Assembly: GCA_030654225.1 (NCBI GenBank)
Contig: JAURXY010000017.1
Location: forward strand, 1-57,175
DNA length: 57,175 bases
Reading direction: 5' to 3'
From: a bacterium
Lineage (GTDB): Bacteria > Patescibacteriota > Minisyncoccia > Moranbacterales > UBA2206
The notes beneath the pieces are model-generated. The model did no database searches. It was not told the DNA's origin and was given only the letters and a program-made list of their open reading frames with translations. The position numbers and the translations under genes are program-made. Each line of letters begins with the position of its first letter. The first letter of the stretch is position 1. Positions 49,217 to 57,175 of the stretch are shown piece after piece.

Positions 49217-50191
49217 CTAAGTTAATTCAAAACTACGGGAGAGACGGCACCCAAGGTTGCCATCGGAATGGCCGAGACCATACGCAGACACATCGAGCCG
49301 GCGAGCATCCGGATACCAGTGAGCAACGACGACCCGAGAAGCAGAGCACGATTTCGGAAGCCAAGTCCATCCGTTTTCATCTAAATGTTTTTGCTGATTG
49401 TTTTTTTCAAAATATTGCCGTTGGAAAATAAGATATTCATTGAGAGAAAGTCCTTCAGCTTGGATTTTTTTAGTTTGGTTATTGATTCGAGTTTCAAAAT
49501 TAATTGGGATCGGCTGGTTTGTTCGAATTTTTTCTTGGATTTCATCTTCAATTAAGTTGGAAAGTTGCATAATGTTTTTTCCAAGAGTTTGTTTGGCAAA
49601 AAAGTTAGCGTCTGGATTTTCATAAATATTTTGATCGGAATGTGTGAGAATGATTTTGGTTTTTCGGCTTTCGGTTGTGGCTCCGGCGAAACCTCCGCCT
49701 GTTTTGAAATCATTTGATTGATAAGTAGCGGTCGTATTTGGCATTGATTCAATCAGTGTCTGATTGAGGTTTTCCGTTATTGGCAAGTTTTCTGGAATAA
49801 TGAGAATTTGGTCATAACCATACATTGCCATTTCTTTTTGGATTTCAAACTTGTGAAGTCTCAAAATTTGCTTGACTTCTTGTTCGTTGAAACTTAACTT
49901 ATGTTCTTTATAGAAAGCTTTCTGCCATTGGATTTCTTTTTCCAAATCAATTTCAATATCCTTATCTTTGTTTTCAGTTTTGGTTGTTTCGGGATTGCTG
50001 AATTTTGCAATGATCTTTTTGGGAGTGATTTTTTCTTTGAGAGTCTGAAGCTTTTCTTCAATTTCTTGTTTCAATTCTTTGGTTTTTTCGAGATTGCCGG
50101 ATTTGATGGATTTCTCCAATTCCAACTCAAACTCTTGTTGGAGTTTTTCGAGTTCTTTGTATTCAGTTTTGAGGATGAGGCATCCGGACAT
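49217..50191 (-). CDS. DGR target protein 2 (coiled coil plus C-type-lectin-like variable domain)
   Basis: 324 residues from MSGCLILKTEYKELEKLQQ, matching the start of target 1. It has the same architecture: charged coiled coil, middle domain (YGYDQILIIPENLP, KTKIILTHSDQN), and variable C-terminus from WTWLPKSCSASRVV to LGCRLSRSFELT. The two proteins are strongly similar along their length outside the variable codons, so they arose by duplication. There is no signal peptide. Compared with target 1 its middle loop differs (SMPNTTATYQSND), and the variable residues differ at most positions. It is the target nearest the TR. Confidence 0.9.
   Translation of the reverse strand: MSGCLILKTEYKELEKLQQEFELELEKSIKSGNLEKTKELKQEIEEKLQTLKEKITPKKIIAKFSNPETTKTENKDKDIEIDLEKEIQWQKAFYKEHKLSFNEQEVKQILRLHKFEIQKEMAMYGYDQILIIPENLPITENLNQTLIESMPNTTATYQSNDFKTGGGFAGATTESRKTKIILTHSDQNIYENPDANFFAKQTLGKNIMQLSNLIEDEIQEKIRTNQPIPINFETRINNQTKKIQAEGLSLNEYLIFQRQYFEKNNQQKHLDENGWTWLPKSCSASRVVVAHWYPDARRLDVSAYGLGHSDGNLGCRLSRSFELT
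49229..49349 (-). repeat. DGR variable repeat 2 (VR2)
   Basis: 121 bp aligned without gaps to TR. Fifteen substitutions are present, all at TR adenines in coding orientation, changing 13 codons. The pattern of changes is almost entirely different from VR1, showing independent rounds of diversification. Confidence 0.95.
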
Positions 50192-50195
50192 AAGA

Positions 50196-50276
50196 TTATT
50201 TCTCCAAACTAAATTCAATCAAGGATTTTTTGATGACTTCGTCATCTACTTCAAATCCTGGCAGATATTCAACTTT
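50196..50276 (-). pseudogene. Short coding-like remnant between the 87-residue gene and target 2
   Basis: A 26-codon frame ending in TAA reads VEYLPGFEVDDEVIKKSLIE and on, with convincing amino-acid composition but no start codon and a stop immediately upstream. It looks like the C-terminal tail of a gene lost when the DGR cassette or the 87-residue gene arrived. The family is not recognised. Confidence 0.4.
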
Positions 50277-50289
50277 TTAGTTATATTTT

Positions 50290-50553
50290 TTAGGCGTATT
50301 TATCAAAATATAATGTGAAGTAATGGCTGGTTCTTTTACTATAATTATGTCTGCCAATTTTCGGCAGTTTGGATTTTTCGCGAAAAATTCGGGCCACTTC
50401 TTTGATGCCCATAATTTTGATGAGGGTTTGCACATCATCCCAATCGCCATAATTCAAAGTCGCCTCCACGATTGATTCTGGCTTGAGACTGTCATAATCC
50501 TTCACCCACCAAATCAAATCTTTTCTTTTTTTGATAAAATCATGAATTGTCAT
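50290..50553 (-). CDS. Small protein of unknown function (DUF6922/antitoxin-like)
   Basis: 87 residues, mostly helical. It has IIWWVKDYDSL-type aromatic content near residue 15 and the helix pattern ESIVEATLNYGDWDDVQTLI followed by MGIKEVARIFREKS. This resembles small proteins encoded beside AbiEii-type nucleotidyltransferase toxins, but no toxin is present; only the remnant at 50196-50276 follows. Confidence in that resemblance is low. It has its own promoter and is the first gene before target 2. Confidence 0.6.
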   Translation of the reverse strand: MTIHDFIKKRKDLIWWVKDYDSLKPESIVEATLNYGDWDDVQTLIKIMGIKEVARIFREKSKLPKIGRHNYSKRTSHYFTLYFDKYA

Positions 50554-50561
50554 ATGCTTTT

Positions 50562-50590
50562 ATTTTAGCATAAAATAGCCAAAAAATCAA
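50562..50590 (-). promoter_or_regulatory. Promoter upstream of the 87-residue gene and DGR cassette
   Basis: TTGATT (50585-50590), 17 bp, TAAAAT (50562-50567) on the minus strand, with an extended TG before the -10. The expected start is within 2-3 bases of the ATG at 50553, implying a leaderless mRNA. Confidence 0.5.
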
Positions 50591-50595
50591 CTTTT

Positions 50596-51555
50596 TCACT
50601 GCTTCAACTTCAACATTTTATACGCACTATTAGCAGAAATTGCGCCCTCAGAACTTGCCGTGAGGATTTGGCGAAATTTGCTGGATCCCGTAGTGATATC
50701 TCCCGCAGCAAAAACTCCCGGCACATTGGTGCTCATATCTTCTTTTACTTTTATATAATTTTTTTCATCCGTCATCACGCCAATTTTTTGCGCCAGTTCT
50801 ACTCCTGGCTCAGTGCCCACTTCAATGAACACGCCGTCCACTTCCAAATTATTTTTGTCATTATAGGCTTTATCCAAAACTACTTTCTCTACTTTGTTTT
50901 CACCCTCGGGACGTGAATCCGCAGGATTTTTACGTCCTTTAATCTCAATCACTCCCGTGCCCTTGACCAATTCTATTTTGGAATTTTGCACAATCTTTTC
51001 CAGCCACGCCGGCTCAGCTGACATTTTTTCTTCTTTAGTGATAAGATATACTTTTTTCGCAAAATCAGTAAGCTCCAAAGCCACTACTGCCGCGCTGTTT
51101 CCTCCGCCAATGACACATACGGTTTTTTCACGAAAAAACATCGCGTCACAAGTGGCACAATAGGAAACGCCACGTCCAGTAAATTCTTTTTCTCCGGGAA
51201 TATTCATTTTGCGGTAGTGCGCGCCCATAGCCAGAATGATTGCTCGAGTTTTATAAACATTTTTTGCGCAATTTATCTCAAAAGTTCCGTCCTCTAATTT
51301 GGAAATTCCAGCCACCGATTCTCTGTTTATTTTTGCGCCAAAACCCTCAACATGTTCCACAAATTTAGAAATTAAATCAGCCCCAGAAATTTTTTTCTCT
51401 CCCGGCCAATTCTCCAAATCATAAATTTCATTCATTTGCCCTCCTTGTTCTACGCCAAAAACAAGATGCTCCAGTTTATATCGTGAAGCATAAATTGAAG
51501 CACTGAGGCCGGCTGGGCCGGCGCCAATAATTATAAGATCGTAAATATTATCCAT
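50596..51555 (-). CDS. trxB: Thioredoxin reductase
   Basis: FAD- and NADPH-dependent reductase of thioredoxin. From MDNIYDLIIIGAGPAGLSAS the 319 residues include the redox motif YCATCDAMFF (CxxC, about residue 140), VIGGGNSAAVVALEL for NADPH, and the C-terminal FAAGDITTGSSKFRQILTASSEGAISA. A loop RKNPADSRPEG near residue 222 is encoded by an imperfect palindrome (50909-50937). The seven residues of a longer frame come from the repeat at 51561-51637, so I start at 51555. trxA is directly upstream. Confidence 0.94.
   Translation of the reverse strand: MDNIYDLIIIGAGPAGLSASIYASRYKLEHLVFGVEQGGQMNEIYDLENWPGEKKISGADLISKFVEHVEGFGAKINRESVAGISKLEDGTFEINCAKNVYKTRAIILAMGAHYRKMNIPGEKEFTGRGVSYCATCDAMFFREKTVCVIGGGNSAAVVALELTDFAKKVYLITKEEKMSAEPAWLEKIVQNSKIELVKGTGVIEIKGRKNPADSRPEGENKVEKVVLDKAYNDKNNLEVDGVFIEVGTEPGVELAQKIGVMTDEKNYIKVKEDMSTNVPGVFAAGDITTGSSKFRQILTASSEGAISANSAYKMLKLKQ
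50909..50937. repeat. Possible palindromic insert in trxB
   Basis: GGACGTGAATCC, GCA, GGATTTTTACGTCC: inverted arms with a 2-base gap. It encodes NPADSRPEG in a surface loop where related proteins are shorter. Less certain than the other in-frame inserts. Confidence 0.35.
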
Positions 51556-51560
51556 ATGCC

Positions 51561-51637
51561 AAAGAACAATGAACAATGAACAGTAAAATAATAAAAAATA
51601 TTATTGATCGTTGTTCCTTGATCATTGATTATTGTTT
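51561..51637. repeat. AACAATGAACAATGA-type repeat at the trxB start
   Basis: AAGAACAATGAACAATGAAC at one end and GATCATTGATTATTGTTTT at the other form imperfect inverted arms filling the trxA-trxB gap. Confidence 0.5.
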
Positions 51638-51951
51638 TAAACTTTTTCTAATTCCTCCTTCAAAGCTTCCTTTGATTGCACACCCACTAGTTGTTTGACC
51701 ATTTTGCCACCCTTGAAAATCATAATGGTTGGGATAGACATAATGGAAAATGTTTGCGCCACTTGCGAATTTTCATCCACATTCAATTTTCCAATTTTAG
51801 CTTTGCCCTCCATTTCTTTAGCTAATTCTTCCACGATTGGTCCCATCATTTGACATGGCCCACACCACGGTGCCCAAAAATCAACCAGTGTCGGCATTTC
51901 ACTTTTCAACACTTCTTGATCAAAATTTTGATCGGTAAAGACTATTTCCAT
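51637..51951 (-). CDS. trxA: Thioredoxin
   Basis: Disulphide reductase. The 104 residues contain VDFWAPWCGPCQMMGPIVEEL (active-site CGPC) and the cis-Pro segment SIPTIMIFKGG. It pairs with trxB just downstream, giving a complete thioredoxin system that could serve NrdD-independent reductive tasks. Confidence 0.96.
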   Translation of the reverse strand: MEIVFTDQNFDQEVLKSEMPTLVDFWAPWCGPCQMMGPIVEELAKEMEGKAKIGKLNVDENSQVAQTFSIMSIPTIMIFKGGKMVKQLVGVQSKEALKEELEKV

Positions 51952-52008
51952 AGTTTTTATTTATTTTAAAAATTACAAAGATACTACACTAAAGTATAAA
52001 ATAAATTT

Positions 52009-52722
52009 CTATTCCCCAAATCTCCTGCCTCTTTTTGCATATTCTTCCAAAGCTTCTTCAAATTTTTCTTCATTAAAATCAGGAAAATTTTCCGTGGAAA
52101 AATAAAGTTGCGAATCGGCACTATCCCACATCATAAATCCATTGGAATTATGCGGTTCTCCACCCGTTCGAATCATAAAGTCCACCGGCGGAAATTCAGC
52201 TGTCATCAAATTAGCTTTCAAAATTTCTGGGGTAATTTTTGTGCCTTTTTCTGACTTTGCGATAATTTTTTCAATAGCTTGCAACATATCATCCGTGCCA
52301 GAATAAGCCAGCATAAAATTCAACATTCTTTTTTTATAATGTTTGGTTTTTTCAATCACTTCTTTGATTATGCTTTTCAAAGATTCTGGAAATTGTTCTT
52401 CCCATCGTCCGATAAAATTAACTCTGGCTTCATTCTCATAAATTTCTTTGCCCTCCAAGAGTCTTTTAAAATATCTTTTATAAATATCTAAAAGAGCTTT
52501 TTTTTCCGCAATCGGACGCTTCAAAAGATTGTCCATTGAAGAACCCCAAAGAGAAAGACAGCTTATTTCTTTCTTAAGTGCAAATTGCGTCAATTTTTCC
52601 AAATTTATCGCTCCCGCCTCATGTCCCTCCCAAGGCTTGAGACCCTTAGCTCTAGCCCAACGCCGATTGCCATCAGGGATTATAGCCACGTGACGCGGAA
52701 TGAATTTCGAATTGTTTTCCAT
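52009..52722 (-). CDS. uppS: Undecaprenyl diphosphate synthase (cis-prenyltransferase)
   Basis: Makes the polyprenyl carrier for cell-wall synthesis. The 237 residues contain the substrate motif HVAIIPDGNRRWARAKGL, LSLWGSSMDNLLKRP, and the C-terminal FMIRTGGEPHNSNGFMMWDSA followed by FPDF. The polyprenyl synthetase directly upstream supplies its allylic primer. The product would serve MraY, the LCP protein and other lipid-linked steps encoded nearby. Confidence 0.93.
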   Translation of the reverse strand: MENNSKFIPRHVAIIPDGNRRWARAKGLKPWEGHEAGAINLEKLTQFALKKEISCLSLWGSSMDNLLKRPIAEKKALLDIYKRYFKRLLEGKEIYENEARVNFIGRWEEQFPESLKSIIKEVIEKTKHYKKRMLNFMLAYSGTDDMLQAIEKIIAKSEKGTKITPEILKANLMTAEFPPVDFMIRTGGEPHNSNGFMMWDSADSQLYFSTENFPDFNEEKFEEALEEYAKRGRRFGE

Positions 52723-52754
52723 AATTAAAATAATAGCTTAAAAAAATTATAAAA

Positions 52755-53852
52755 TCAAACTTCTCTTTTGATAATATATTCAGCCAATCCTTCCATAAAA
52801 AACTTGGCTTCCTGATTTTTAAATTCAATTTTTTTGAGCGCCTCGAGTGACTGCACCACAAAATTTTGGGCTAAATTTTGACTATATTCCAATGAGCCAG
52901 TTTCTTTGATGATTTGTCTAAATTCTTCCAGTTCATTTTTGGTCAAATCTTTTTTGCCTAAATATTTTTCCAAAATTGTTTTTTGCTTTTCATTTCCTTT
53001 TTCCAAGGCCTTTAGCAAAAGCAATGTTTGTTTTCCTTCAGACACATCTGATCCAACTGGCTTGCCAGTTTTCTTTTCGTCACCAAAAATTCCCAGGATG
53101 TCATCTCTGATTTGAAAAGCTTTTCCCAACGGCAAAGAATAGGCACTGAAGGCATCCAGACTTTTTTCATTTGAATTACCGCTCAAAATACTGCCGAAAT
53201 GAAGAGGTCCTTCAAAAGTATAGCGTGATGTTTTTCCTTCAAACATATGAAGAATTTCTTTTTCATTAGTTCGTCCACGATTTTCCATCACTACATCCAG
53301 CATTTCTCCGGCGCAAGTGATATACACAATGTTTTGCATCTTGTCCAGCGCTTTAATAATTATTTCTGGAGAAAATTTTGAGTTAAAAATTATTTCATTA
53401 GCCATCGCATAAGCAATGTCACCCGTGATAATCGCCATTGAATTTCCAAAATGCGCACTGTCTTCCTTGGACTTGGAAATTATCCTTTGTCCGATTTTTT
53501 TGTATTTTTCGTGTACTGTGGTGATGCCATGTCTTTTTTCATCGCGGTCGATAATGTCATCGTGAATCAAAAGAAAACTGTGAATTATCTCCAAACTCAT
53601 AGAAACTTCCAAAATTCTTTCGTTGTCTTGCCCACCACTAGCCAAATAGCCAAAATAGACCAACGCCGGTCGAATTCTTTTTCCGCCCGCCAGCGTAAAA
53701 TCCGCAATCATCTTGATCGCTTGACTCGCCAAAAAATCAACCTCCTTGGCTTTTTCAATTTTTTGATCAAAATATTTTTCCAAACAGGGATCAAATCGTC
53801 CCTTATACTTTTTCAAAATTTCAATTGCGTCCATAACAATATTTTTATTCAA
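52755..53852 (-). CDS. Polyprenyl (trans-) diphosphate synthase
   Basis: Chain-elongating isoprenyl diphosphate synthase. The 365 residues carry GGKRIRPALVYFGYLASGG, the first Asp-rich motif LLIHDDIIDRDEKRHG (about residue 95), the KTSRYTFEGPLHFG segment and the second Asp-rich motif QIRDDILGIFGDEKKTGKP. The product length cannot be set from sequence. It starts at 53852 or at the Met at 53834. uppS follows at 33 bp. Confidence 0.92.
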   Translation of the reverse strand: MNKNIVMDAIEILKKYKGRFDPCLEKYFDQKIEKAKEVDFLASQAIKMIADFTLAGGKRIRPALVYFGYLASGGQDNERILEVSMSLEIIHSFLLIHDDIIDRDEKRHGITTVHEKYKKIGQRIISKSKEDSAHFGNSMAIITGDIAYAMANEIIFNSKFSPEIIIKALDKMQNIVYITCAGEMLDVVMENRGRTNEKEILHMFEGKTSRYTFEGPLHFGSILSGNSNEKSLDAFSAYSLPLGKAFQIRDDILGIFGDEKKTGKPVGSDVSEGKQTLLLLKALEKGNEKQKTILEKYLGKKDLTKNELEEFRQIIKETGSLEYSQNLAQNFVVQSLEALKKIEFKNQEAKFFMEGLAEYIIKREV

Positions 53853-53901
53853 ATAACAACTAAAATAAGCCTATCAAAAAATAGCATCTTTAGCAAGAAA
53901 A

Positions 53902-53938
53902 AAAATCAGGCGCTTTCATAAAGATAACGCCCGATTTT
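53902..53938 (-). terminator. Rho-independent terminator of groSL
   Basis: AAAATCAGGCG and CGCCCGATTTT pair with one mismatch around a 15-base loop. On the minus strand an eight-T run follows. It lies 14 bp past the groL stop. Confidence 0.8.
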
Positions 53939-53951
53939 TATTAAGCTTTTT

Positions 53952-55710
<1,759 letters not shown>

Positions 55711-55720
55711 GATTATTTAA

Positions 55721-56011
55721 TTATTCTAATATCCCCAAAATATCTCCTTCGCTAATCAACAAATATTTTTCTTCATCAATTTTTATCTCATCTGGAGAAT
55801 ATTTTTTGAACATTACTTTGTCGCCAACTTTCACACCCATTGGTTTTAATTGTCCATTATCCATAATTTTCCCCGGACCCACTGCCAACACTTCTCCCTT
55901 TTCCGGTTTTTCCTTATTAGCATTGTCAGGTAAAAAAATTCCTGACGCAGTAGTTTCTTCCGCGCTCATTGGCTTCACGACTACATTGTCATGCAACGGT
56001 TTCAATTTCAT
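55721..56011 (-). CDS. groS: Co-chaperonin GroES
   Basis: Ten-kDa lid of the GroEL chamber. The 96 residues start MKLKPLHDNVVVKPMSAEE and contain the mobile loop TASGIFLPDNA, EKGEVLAVGPGK and VMFKKYSPDEIKIDEEKYLLI. It is the first gene of the operon, 22 bp downstream of the CIRCE element. Confidence 0.97.
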   Translation of the reverse strand: MKLKPLHDNVVVKPMSAEETTASGIFLPDNANKEKPEKGEVLAVGPGKIMDNGQLKPMGVKVGDKVMFKKYSPDEIKIDEEKYLLISEGDILGILE

Positions 56012-56033
56012 ATTTTTAAAAAATTAATAATTA

Positions 56034-56060
56034 TTAGCACTCGCATCATTCGACTGCTAA
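56034..56060 (-). promoter_or_regulatory. CIRCE operator (HrcA-binding) upstream of groS
   Basis: TTAGCACTC, 9 bp, GACTGCTAA. The published consensus is TTAGCACTC-N9-GAGTGCTAA, so only one base deviates. The position between promoter and groS is typical for heat-shock repression by HrcA, which is not encoded in this window. Confidence 0.9.
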
Positions 56061-56065
56061 TTTAT

Positions 56066-56093
56066 ATTGTATAGAAAAATTGGAGAGTGTCAA
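56066..56093 (-). promoter_or_regulatory. groS-groL promoter
   Basis: TTGACA (56088-56093), 16 bp, TACAAT (56066-56071) on the minus strand. The expected start falls at the edge of the CIRCE element. Confidence 0.65.
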
Positions 56094-56105
56094 GGCACTT
56101 TAAAT

Positions 56106-56987
56106 TTAATGATTTTTATAATATTTTATATAATTATCTTTAAATGGATAATTATCCCACAAGAAATTAATGTTTTCTTGTAATATATTACCAACTATTT
56201 TTGCATGATTTTTGTCATTAAAGCTAGGTACTCCGACAACATTACCGTCCGGAAGAATTAACACGCATTGCCCTTCGAGAGACCAATCTATTACATTCAT
56301 ACCTAAATTCCACGATTCTCTTTGGGCAATATTAGATATCTTATCAAAACTATTTTTTATATTTATGAATGGTTCGTATTCTTTGTCATATATAGGGTGA
56401 GCTCGTCCTCTGGAAATTAATGAGAAAAAATAAAGTTTTTCAACCTTATGTTTCTCGCATATTTTAGCAATATCAAGCATTGTAGAATAATTTTTAACAA
56501 ATATAGACGCAACTACTGAGACTGGCACGCCTAATTTTGTTGCTATATTAATACTTTCCACTACTCTTTTAAAGCCATCTTTATTTTGAACGATTTCATT
56601 GTGAATGTTTTCCGTCCCATGTAAACTAAATCTTATATTATCAATATATGGTTTTATTTCTATTAATTTTTCCTCATTAAGAATAAATCCATTCGTTGAA
56701 AGAGTGACAAGCATTTTTTTATTATGAGCATACTGCATTATTTCAACAATATCATTCCTGAGCAAAGGCTCCCCTCCCGTAATGCAAATTTTATTTAAAC
56801 CTCCTCCTGATAGTTTATCAATTATTTTTTTTATCACATCCAAAGACAATTCTTGTATTTTTTCAGACTCACAACAGTGCACACAGTGCAAATTGCAATT
56901 GCGAGTGACTCGCAATGCAATGTTTATAAAAGAATTGACTTTTTTTTCAGAAAATTTATAGGAATCTTTTTTAATATTATATTTCAT
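56106..56987 (-). CDS. Radical SAM protein (SPASM-like family, C-terminal cluster ligands missing)
   Basis: A 293-residue radical SAM enzyme of unknown product. The cluster motif is RNCNLHCVHCCESE (CX3CX2C), then ICITGGEPLLRNDI and STNGFILNEE. The C-terminal part (GQCVLILPDGNVVGVP and IVGNILQENINFLWDN) has the sequence flow of a SPASM/twitch domain but keeps a single Cys, so an auxiliary cluster is unlikely. I start at MKYNIKKDS because an AAGGG Shine-Dalgarno stands just before it; a frame from 57047 is possible. Such proteins often modify peptides, but no precursor peptide is seen. Confidence 0.8.
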   Translation of the reverse strand: MKYNIKKDSYKFSEKKVNSFINIALRVTRNCNLHCVHCCESEKIQELSLDVIKKIIDKLSGGGLNKICITGGEPLLRNDIVEIMQYAHNKKMLVTLSTNGFILNEEKLIEIKPYIDNIRFSLHGTENIHNEIVQNKDGFKRVVESINIATKLGVPVSVVASIFVKNYSTMLDIAKICEKHKVEKLYFFSLISRGRAHPIYDKEYEPFINIKNSFDKISNIAQRESWNLGMNVIDWSLEGQCVLILPDGNVVGVPSFNDKNHAKIVGNILQENINFLWDNYPFKDNYIKYYKNH

Positions 56988-57097
56988 CTTTTTTCCCTTA
57001 AATAAAGCGTTTTTTAGAGTTATCCACCAGCCCGCAGTATATTCCAATCCTAAGATAAGACTGAACGAGGGTCATTTTCAAAAATGGACTCACTGAG

Positions 57098-57175
57098 TTA
57101 ATTTGTTAATTTATGACTAATTTTTTTAAATAATTTATCCTTGGCATCCATCATCTTTTTACCAAAACTGTTATC
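57098..57175 (-). CDS. C-terminal end of a gene running off the window
   Basis: An open frame enters from the right edge and stops at 57098-57100. Its last residues are KKMMDAKDKLFKKISHKLTN, a charged, helical, plausible protein end. Too short to name. Confidence 0.4.
   Translation of the reverse strand, partial: DNSFGKKMMDAKDKLFKKISHKLTN

Noticed and set aside
44359-49349. The three 121-bp copies as a CRISPR-like or simple tandem repeat
   Set aside because: Copies are far apart, two are coding gene ends, and differences are restricted to adenines, which only a DGR explains.

Overview
The window is a compact, low-GC bacterial chromosome segment that looks like Candidate Phyla Radiation (Patescibacteria, Parcubacteria-like). 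Evidence: very dense gene packing, weak or absent ribosome binding sites, a ComEC split into channel and nuclease genes, a short SMC, and many in-frame palindromic inserts of the LSAGEAG / SLPTGQAG type inside housekeeping proteins. TGA is used as a stop (for example in avd and comEC), so the code is standard rather than the UGA=Gly code of Gracilibacteria. The taxonomic assignment is inference from gene content only. Almost every gene lies on the minus strand; the exceptions are a LytR-CpsA-Psr gene, pth and the retroelement gene avd.

Layout from left to right (transcription mostly right to left). 0.1-6.3 kb: D,D-carboxypeptidase, mraY, pgk, eno, gpmI (cell wall and lower glycolysis). 6.3-12 kb: rpmF, nusB, rnc, smc, a YbaK-type deacylase, scpA, scpB (chromosome organisation and RNA processing). 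12-15.5 kb: a membrane protein of unknown function, split ComEC, DUF167. 15.6-19.4 kb: an anaerobic ribonucleotide reductase operon, nrdR-nrdD-small glycyl-radical protein-nrdG, with a promoter and an NrdR-box-like site. 19.5-26.5 kb: two large exported Cys-rich modular proteins around a small membrane protein. 26.7-30.9 kb: ftsA and ftsZ, separated by about 1.8 kb carrying a REP-associated HUH transposase and an unknown gene bounded by three copies of one repeat. 31-42.3 kb: dgkA, ybeY, yqeY, rpsU, HIT, hisS, lepB; then LCP and pth on the plus strand; then rarA, mltG, pcm, yjbQ and malic enzyme. 50.6-57.2 kb: trxB, trxA, uppS, a polyprenyl synthetase, groS-groL under a CIRCE element, and a radical SAM gene.

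The centrepiece is 42.3-50.6 kb: a complete diversity-generating retroelement (DGR). It has a reverse transcriptase, an Avd accessory protein, a 121-bp template repeat (TR) and two target genes whose 3' ends carry variable repeats (VR1, VR2). Base by base, VR1 differs from TR at 17 positions and VR2 at 15, and all 32 differences fall on TR adenines in the coding orientation, the signature of DGR mutagenic retrohoming. A large VWA-domain protein that also has an HExxH motif overlaps the 3' end of the RT gene, and a MoxR-like AAA+ ATPase follows target 1. The order on the minus strand is target 2, TR, RT, VWA, target 1, MoxR. A MoxR/VWA remodelling pair built into a hypermutation cassette, with cytoplasmic-looking coiled-coil/lectin-fold targets, is the best candidate for an undescribed system here.

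A second theme is the abundance of small palindromic elements. Some are inserted in frame in coding genes (malic enzyme, rarA, comEC, nrdD, eno). Others are MITE-like units between genes that supply stop codons or sit at start codons. No tRNA, rRNA or CRISPR array was recognised.
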